Assembly (NCBI GenBank): GCA_011033025.1
Contig: WFMF01000540.1
Span: 1-64,000, forward strand
Direction: 5' to 3'
Source: Beroe forskalii
Taxonomy: Eukaryota > Ctenophora > Nuda > Beroida > Beroidae
Length of the DNA: 64,000 bases
Numbering within the stretch: position 1 is the stretch's first letter; each line of letters begins with the position of its first letter. Below are positions 56,770 through 64,000 of this stretch, in pieces. The notes below the pieces were generated by a model that saw only the letters and a list, made by a program, of their open reading frames with translations, was not told where the DNA came from and did not search any database. The position numbers and the translations under genes are program-made.

Positions 56770-57774
56770 GAGACCGCCTCAAAAAATGCAGTCCGAGATA
56801 GTGCTTATTAGGTGTATTTTCAGAATGATGGGTGTATTTCAGGAACTAAAGGTGTTTTTTAGTTGTGAATTCTGTAAAAGTGTATTTACAAAATCAATCC
56901 GAGATAGTGCTTATTGGGTGTATTTTCAAAATCATGGGTGTATTTCCGGAACTAAAGGTATATTTTAGGTGAATTCAGTAAAAGTGTCTTTACAAAATCA
57001 ATCCGAGATAGGGCTTGTTAGGTGTATTTTCAAAATCATGGGTGTATTTCCGGAACTAAAGGTGTATTTTAGGTGAATTCAGTAAAAGTGTCTTTACAAA
57101 ATCAATCCGAGATAGGGCTTGTTAGGTGTATTTTCAAAATCATGGGTGTATTTCCGGAACTAAAGGTGTATTTTAGGTGAATTCAGTAAAAGTGTCTTTA
57201 CAAAATCAATCCGAGATAGGGCTTGTTAGGTGTATTTTCAAAATCATGGGTGTATTTCCGGAACTAAAGGTGTATTTTAGGTGAATTCAGTAAAAGTGTC
57301 TTTACAAAATCAATCCGAGATAGGGCTTGTTAGGTGTATTTTCAAAATCATGGGTGTATTTCAGGAAACAAAGGTGTATTTTTGGTCAATTCAGTAAAAG
57401 TGTATTTGCAAAATCAATCCGAGATAGGGCTTATTAGGTGTATTTTGAAAATCATGGGCGAATTTCAGGAAACAAAGGTGTATTTTTGGTCAATTCAGTA
57501 AAAGTGTATTTGCAAAATCAATCCGAGATAGTGCTTTTAAGGTGTATTCCCGAAATATATGGTCGACCTTTTTTTTTTTTTTTTTTGGAAACCGCCCAAA
57601 AAGACCTATTTTAGGCCGTGTATCATAAGTGATTTTGGGAAGGGTCAAAAAGGAGGGCAAATTGGGCCTTAAAGAGGGCAAAAAGGAGGGCTCGGAGGGC
57701 AAGACCCAAAAAGGAGGGCAAAAAGAGGGCATGAGAGGGCGCCCTCTCAAAAAGAGGGCAGTTCGGAAGCTATG
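56633..57774. mobile_element. 1.1-kb element with CATAGCTTCCG inverted ends and 6-bp target duplication
   Basis: It starts CATAGCTTCCGG and ends CGGAAGCTATG, with TTCATT directly repeated outside (56627-56632 and 57775-57780). Inside both ends are GGAGGGCAAAAAGGAGGGC-type words and a poly-T tract preceded by GACC and followed by GGA(G/A)ACCGCC. The core is a 104-bp tandem repeat. It has no coding capacity. Similar AAAGGAGG words at 59510-59565 may be a decayed relative. Confidence 0.88.
56785..57545. repeat. 104-bp tandem repeat inside the element
   Basis: Successive copies of ATCCGAGATAGGGCTTGTTA recur at 104-bp spacing (57001, 57105 and so on). Each unit also contains TGGGTGTATTTCCGGAACTA. 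There are about seven units; the middle ones are almost identical and the outer ones diverge. Confidence 0.92.
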
Positions 57775-57780
57775 TTCATT

Positions 57781-60026
57781 GGAATTTGAAGCAACTTCTT
57801 TCTTAAATTCCTAATGAAGCATTGTACATTCTAGAAGAAAAAATATAAAATTCTCAATGAGGTGTGCGACTTAAATATCCTTCACTCCAATCTATGGTTA
57901 TGACTTTGTGTTACACTTTGTGCACACTACTCCACCTCTCTCTGTACTGGCGAGCCCACTGAATGGCAATTAGTGTAGCAATGCGGTGGGTAATAAAGTC
58001 GAGCACATAGCCCACGTAGGGCTAGTCTTTATTACGAACTGTATTAAAGAACTGCCACCACTACAAAGGGCACACCGGTTTTATTGCAGATACCATTAGT
58101 TTTAACGCGGTTTAATATGTCTCGTGTATGCGGTAATAGCCGGAGGCTGTAGGTTTATAGAGCTTCTAAAGCCCAATAACAGAGTGTAAGTAACAATTAT
58201 AAACTATGCAGTGATATAGAATACATACAAACCTTGTGTGGCAAATTGTCAGCGCGTTCATTTTACAGTTTTAACGGTTTTCAATGAAAAGTGTTAAAGT
58301 GACAGAGGATTTTATACCAAATTACCAAATTGAATAGAAACACAGATTGGACATACCACGGAATTTAACAACTGAATTTATTTTTGCATCAGATCATTGC
58401 AGGTTGCTAAAGTTCATTCTTCATCATCAAAGCCTCAATAGCAGGATAGCAAATTCAGTCCACTAAAGCAGCAACTACCTAACTTTCCGAAAATCTCCCA
58501 AGTTTATTCCTGGATCTTTTGGCAGTTGTCAATGCAACTGGTGTCAACCACCCCGAAAGAGGTCAATTTCAATTTGAACTGGTGTCAAGTGCTACTCAAT
58601 CGGACGTCAACTTATTTTGGTGTCAGGGAGAATCTGCCTAGATTCTGCATCATTTCCAACATCCAAAATTGAACATTTAATAGATTAAAATAATTTCAGA
58701 GAATTGAAAATATAGATTTGCTCATTCTCTCACATTTTGAACATTAATTATTGATCAATCATCAAACGTAAATCGATCTAGATAAATTTTGATGGAAGCA
58801 ATGAAAAACTGATGTGATAATATACGAATTACGATCGTTAGGATGTTATACAGATCATTTTGCACCGAAAATCCACCAAGAAAGCCCATTAATTAATTAA
58901 TTAATCATAGGATTAAATCAAGTTTTAATTATATTATATTCAAATAACACGGGGAAAATATGTATCAACATAGTGGGTGATCAAATATAGTTATACAAAG
59001 ATACTTGATATAATCAATATTTAACATCTTAATGAGCGGTTAACTCAAAATTAACATCATCATTTTATTTTCCTATCATTATTATTATTATCAAATTAAA
59101 GAAAGACAACTTATTAATTATCGATTATTATCAATGAATTGATTAGTTACTTATCTTAAAATCGATGAACAGTCCAGCACGCGATTTGCTCACATGTAAA
59201 CAGTTTCCTAATACAAATACAAATATAGAAAACAAGAATCCAACTTTATAATTTTAATATTGAGTTGATTATTTTATAGGGTAATGATCATCAAATTTCA
59301 TATGTTCATGATTATACTTTAGTACACTGCACACTTCAAATTGCATGATTTCAAGAAAAAGGAAGGGTGAATGAAGGGCAAATAGTAAAGGTACCCTTTA
59401 GGTACCTTTTTGTTTGTTTAAATTCACTCGCCCGAGTGCTGAAAAATCTCAAATTCACGGGTGTGATTAAAGTGACTTTTTGAATCTAAGTTGCTTTTTG
59501 GAATTGCAAAGCAGGGCAAAAAAGGAGGCCAAGAGCGAAGAATTAGGGAAAAAAGGAGGAAAATTTGATTAAATGCATGAACAAACATATCGAGTGTGTT
59601 AAAATAATAAAATAAATAGGTATGTCGTGCAGTGTTCTTAAGTAATTACAGTGCACGGCTGCGTCATTTTCAGCGCTTAGTTTGCAAATTCAACCGTTTT
59701 CTTCATGCAGAAGCGTGCCGTGCACTATGTGAAAATATCCTATCACTATTTTTCTGTCATTAAAAAGCCTATTTAAAATTTCACTCTTTAACTGTTTTTT
59801 GATGATTGTAATGATGTATAAAATTCACTGCTTTTTTCAACATTATTTCGCGTTTTTTACAACAATAAAATTTCTAGTAGCAATATTACAACTTTATATA
59901 AATCAAACAAAAAGTGCTCTTTCATTTCAGAATACCCAACATGGCTTAATGTGAATCACGTGATCATCTCGACGGAGACCACACACGAATGGCAGGGATT
60001 TGAGAGTGAGAAGCTTCGCATTTCTT
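57781..60026. other. Gene-free stretch
   Basis: AT-rich sequence with tracts of ATTATTATT and TTAATTAATTAA. AAAGGTACCCTTTAGGTACCTTTT at 59387-59411 is a short palindrome pair. No exon is supported. Confidence 0.4.
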
Positions 60027-60120
60027 TATACCCACAGCACACCATGGCTCAGCCAATCAGCACACAGTATAACACGGATCCTGCTCGCTGATTGGCTTAA
60101 CGTCAGCGCTCTACGGGCAA
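60027..60120. repeat. CCAAT-type palindromic element, copy 6
   Basis: Inner arms AGCCAATCAGC and GCTGATTGGCT enclose about 27 bases. The outer ends TATACCCACAG and CTACGGGCAATCTATA are roughly complementary, as in copies 4 and 5. Confidence 0.65.
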
Positions 60121-60548
60121 TCTATAATACACTGTCAAAGATAATGGTTGGGAATGAATCAACGTTCGTGCGCGGCCTTCCGAAGCGATAAATAATAATT
60201 ATGTATCTAAATTCTAGGTTTGAACTCGAAACTGTCTTAGCTAACGGTCTGGCATATCATTCAAATACATATCTAGGCGCAAAAATCGATTTCAAAATGG
60301 AGCTCATTTCCCCACGCAAAATTGATAGAATTGATACGAGAACTCATGATCAGGAAAACTGGAAAGGTTTCAACAACGATGGTTTTCATGAGTCGCATGG
60401 TTCAACTGACATTAATTGATAGAAGTTGTAAGTGTCCTCTCATAAAAATTCAATGAATAACTGGAGCTTATGAAGTCAATGAATGACCAGATTCACCTTC
60501 TTCGTCGTATTTCCAGAGGATGCTTGTAACTACCATCATTTCCAGGGT

Positions 60549-60714
60549 ATTGTTCACATATTACGTCATCAGCCGGGGGGAGGGAGGGGTTTTCAAAAGA
60601 TTACACTTTTAAAATGATTATGTTAAAATATATCTACAGTGAGACAGGGCGGGGGAAGGGGGTTAAAATGTTTTGGAAAACTGATTACGACATATTACGT
60701 GATATGTGAACAAT
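60549..60714. mobile_element. 166-bp inverted-repeat element
   Basis: ATTGTTCACATATTACGT on the left faces the complement of ACGTGATATGTGAACAAT on the right. No clear target duplication is visible. G-rich runs (CCGGGGGGAGGGAGGGG and GGGCGGGGGAAGGGGG) lie inside each arm in the same orientation. Confidence 0.6.
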
Positions 60715-60969
60715 GCCTTGCTCTCATTAACGCTCTACATCAAACTGAAATAATTATGCATCGTATTACATTAAAAGCTGCCAAAATAACACACCAATTA
60801 AAATACCTGTATAATAATTATTAACATCTGGCAAATTCCGCTGTGTATTTAAAAATATTAATATTCTCTAAAATTTCAAGCTGTTGACCAAGATAATTTT
60901 TACTGTCAAATTTATATATTTGATGATTTTTAACCAAAATAAGATCTGTAAGTACACAGTACGTAACAT

Positions 60970-61643
60970 TAGGAAAGTTAATTAATTAAAAAAGTTAATT
61001 AATTAAAAAAGTAATATAATATTCTTCCGTATTCTGTTTTAAGAATGAGAGAAAAACGCCTCCAATCAGAGTTGAAAAATTAACTACTTATCAATAATTA
61101 TGTGATCTAAAAAACATGTGGCATCTTTTTGAATGGGAAATGGGTATGCTGTTTTTTAAGTATTTAGACGTATTTCGGTATATTTCGGTGAATTTATCTC
61201 TTCCAGATCCTTCAACAATCCTTGGGTGAAACATGGACAATCTAGAACAAGAAATACACATGAAAGACAATATAATATGGCCAGAGAAAGACACATGCAC
61301 AAACGAAGCACACTGCCATTACAATCAACCAACCCTTCAGCTTCAGATAAAATAATCCATGGCTCAAGCAATGTATCTTTTATGATAATGTACATACAAA
61401 GTTATGTACATACAATGTACATACAAAGTAATGTACATACAATGTACATACAAGGTTATGAAGAAGAGTCTGTTCTGTATAAAATGGGCGCGCGCACACA
61501 CATACACACACCAGTTTCTGTTCATAAAATGTGTAGTGTACATTTCACACTGTACAATGGTCACAAATTGTACATTGTACACGATTTCTCTGTGAGTACA
61601 CAAGATAACACACTGCGAATATCCACCCTAACCCCCTCTGCTT
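60970..61643. other. Gene-free stretch beyond the Aur1-like gene
   Basis: TTAATTAATTAAAAAAG is duplicated at 60978-61010. 61390-61456 holds GTACATACAA-type tandem repeats. No minus-strand poly(A) hexamer stands out. Confidence 0.4.
61390..61456. repeat. GTACATACAA tandem repeat
   Basis: Five or so copies of ATGTACATACAA with short inserts (AGTT, AGTA) occur in a row. Confidence 0.85.
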
Positions 61644-62748
61644 TTAAACCACGTGATCTGAAGACATATTCCCGGCTGATGATAAATTTTTCGACCGCTT
61701 CGAAAACGGGTTCCACACTCGGTTGTACAGCTGGAATAGTATGAATGAAAGGAGAATACCACCGATAATATCGATCAGGTAGTGGTGGTGGGAGTAGAGA
61801 GCGGCCCATGATATCAAGAGAACGTGGCAAAGTCCGAACTTCCAGCCGCCGTGAGCCACCCAGGAGCCGTTGAAGAATATGATCGCAGGAAAAGCGGCGT
61901 GGAGGGAGGGGAAGGAGCCGTGAGTGACAGGGGCGTTGGCGTATATCTCCCTAAATAGGGGGAGTCCGATAATGGCGTCAATCCTCTGGAAGCCAGCTTC
62001 ATTGAAGGCGGCACTCACCAACTGGCCCCCCGGCCCGTACACGGCTGACTCGTTAAACCAGGGTGGCGAAGTGGGGAATAGGAAGTGGAATGTGACGGCC
62101 AGGGAAGCCACCAAGCCACCCAGCCAGAGCGCTCTGAGGGCCGGCTCTATGGTGTTACCCAGCTTAGCGCGGTGGTAGAAGCAGTAGACAGGGTAACCGA
62201 AGGGGAGCATGAAGTGAGCCAGGTAAGGGAAAGCAGCTGCAAAGTCTAGGATGGGGTGCGTCCACCTTGAGACCACCTGGTGGGGCTAGACACCCGAATA
62301 GAGCCTGCTCTATCGCAGGGAGGTGGGTGAACGGCGCTCTCTCGTGGTGGAAGAGGAGCTGCCAGAAGGAGTAGAACTGGAAGAAGGTCATGAAGTAGAT
62401 GGCGGGGATGGCGGAGATCAGCACGCTCTTCAGCGGGTAGTCCGCCACGTAGATAGTGGGTGGCATCCGGGTGAAGTAGTTGTATAGTTCGCTCTTCCGT
62501 TGCGACCACTCCGCTTCCGCTACGTCCCGGAGGGAGGTAGCGAAGCGGTCCCAGCTCTCACGGATCTTGTCGCGGTTCATCATCTTGGGGATGGAATCCG
62601 GGGTGGCGGAGGCGAGCTTACTTGAGGCGGAGGCGAGCTTACTTGAGGCGGAGGCGAGCTTACTCGCGTCTGACTTCCGGGTTACGTCGACTCGTGAGGC
62701 GTCGGCCCGGCGGACAAAGTGGTTCCGTGAGTCATGACATGGTAGCAT
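61644..62748 (-). CDS. Aur1/Ipt1-like PAP2-superfamily membrane protein, frameshifted
   Basis: Members of this PAP2 branch transfer phospho-head groups between lipids (fungal Aur1 makes inositol phosphorylceramide). The gene has no clear intron. ATG 62748 opens a basic N-terminus with three KLASASS repeats, then an amphipathic segment and six predicted membrane spans (for example SVLISAIPAIYFMTFFQFYS and LWLGGLVASLAVTFHFLF). The C2 catalytic motif GSFPSLHAAFP is at 61919-61888 and the C3 motif HHHYLIDIIGG at about 61790-61758; both catalytic histidines and the aspartate are present. Around 62270-62300 the frame changes: LPAIEQALFG is in one frame and SRWTHPILDFAAA in the next, so one extra base, or a very short intron (a 28-base GT-AG option exists), must be assumed. 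With one base skipped the product is about 367 residues. It is not sphingomyelin synthase, whose motifs differ. GC content is higher than the flanks. Confidence 0.82.
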
Positions 62749-64000
62749 TTCCTCAAGGGTTGGAGTGGTTATTGGGAAATTAATGATGATGAAGAAGTGT
62801 TATTGGGAAATTTATGGAAGTATATTGTTATATTGGGAAATTCATGAAGGGTTTTTTTGGTTATTGGGAATTATATAAAGGGGTGGTGTTATGGTTATTT
62901 AGGAAGTTCATGAATATTATGGTTACGAATTTTATGGCGGAGTATAGTTTCTGGTTTAAAGAAGTTATGAAACAGAGGTTATCTTTTTTTCAGCTCAAAG
63001 AGATTTCAGCTCAAAGAGATTTTTACTTATTTTAATCAAATCTTAATTTAGTTAGCACCTCAGGTTCAAACTGAATTACATTGTGAATGAAAAGCACAGA
63101 TCTAGGAGTTAAGCCCGTGTAAGATTACAACAACAAAAGCTGCTTTGTTTCAAAAACAACACTCTCAAAAAACAGATGTTACGACCTCTTACTAATTGGA
63201 TGTATAGTTGATTTGAGATTCTTAAAGACTTTTTACATGGCATCTGGCAACTCGGTAATATCTGAAATCTACAAAAATGTTCTGAAAACTGGTTTAAATC
63301 TAGAATTTTGAAAAGGAATCCATTCTATAGATTTCTGTACATTTTAGATTATCAACTGCTAATCCAAAACTAATTCATCTAATGATCTAGCAAAATAATG
63401 TTTACGTGATTAACTGACACAAAGATTAAAAAATATCCATATCAAAAAGCGGACTTCAGATAGACGGAATTTCTTACAATGGAATATTGCGATCAATTAA
63501 CAGAAATTAAAGAAAAAGAATTAAATAATAAATCACGGCTTAGGTGAAAACATTAAATTTAAACGAACTATTCGAGACATAGACGCAGATGAATTAACGT
63601 AAGGTGGGGTGTAAATTGAGAAGTGAGAATTTAAATTAACTTTTTAAAATATCTCCGTTTCCGTGAAAATGTAATTATAAAACTCGAGATGACGTCAGCC
63701 CGAGACTAAATGTTGAAAAAACTCGAGGGTCCCGTGGATATAACGGTCACGTGATCAGAGTTCCCATTTTCCACGAATGAAAGAGAGCATATAACGGCTA
63801 CAGTGTGCAATGTGCATACCTACCGCAATAAATATTTTGAGCATGTTACGTAAAAATAAGCGGTTTGGTTGACGTCATTGTCATGCCTAAACATGTGGAA
63901 TTAATGGCGCTGAATTGCATAATATTTTCGTACGAGTCGATATATGGGTTTAGTGGAAAGGGTTTATTACGGCCGGGCAGCTGCCTCAATTTAAACGCCA
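62749..64000. other. Flank to the right edge
   Basis: 62760-62940 repeats TTATTGGGAAATT words several times. The rest shows no exon or repeat family apart from GACGTCATTGTCATGCCTAA at 63870, related to the blocks at 24105 and 54750. Confidence 0.4.

Noticed and set aside
61226-61744. 172-residue plus-strand frame
   Set aside because: It runs through the GTACATACAA repeat and antisense to the Aur1-like gene; the minus strand carries the conserved motifs.

Overview
The window is nuclear DNA of an animal. It is AT-rich, its genes have introns of a few hundred bases to over 1 kb with GT-AG borders, and four spliced or single-exon genes are recognisably metazoan: a zeta/iota-type diacylglycerol kinase, ERGIC2, the alpha subunit of the AP-2 clathrin adaptor, and twinfilin. 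The AP-2 alpha and twinfilin proteins are quite diverged from vertebrate ones, which fits a marine invertebrate, possibly a non-bilaterian. The sequence alone does not fix the phylum.

Layout. 1-2000 is a 32-bp satellite array running off the left edge. 2419-4731 is an intronless DGK zeta-like gene (+). 5.1-17 kb is a repeat-rich tract: a 3.9-kb foldback element nested inside an outer element with TTAA ends, dispersed repeats, and a minisatellite split by a retroelement copy. 18.1-18.5 kb is a PLAC8-family gene (-). 21.6-22.8 kb holds the last three exons of ERGIC2 (+). 24.7-26.0 kb is a three-exon gene of unknown function (+). 26-35 kb has two small inverted-repeat elements with 8-bp target duplications, a second foldback arm cut by an LTR-retrotransposon fragment, a SINE-like unit and a 24-bp palindromic minisatellite. 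35.7-44.2 kb is the 5' part of the AP-2 alpha gene (-, 11 exons, no 3' half found), with a 2.0-kb transposon in its second intron. 46.9-51.3 kb is a complete twinfilin gene (-, 8 exons). 51.5-52.8 kb is an ORF1-only retroelement. 56.6-57.8 kb is another terminal-inverted-repeat element. 61.6-62.7 kb is an intronless, frameshifted Aur1/PAP2-like gene (-).

Functionally the recognised genes are housekeeping and membrane-traffic or signalling genes: DGK lipid signalling, ERGIC2 in early secretion, AP-2 in endocytosis, twinfilin in actin turnover and a PAP2-type lipid transferase. Nothing suggests they act as one locus. The unusual content is the repeat fraction: satellites, long hairpins, several families of non-autonomous transposons defined here by their inverted ends and target duplications, and a half-LINE family. 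Two coding genes (AP-2 alpha exon 7 and the Aur1-like gene) each carry one extra base, so small assembly errors, real mutations or frameshifting must be kept in mind.
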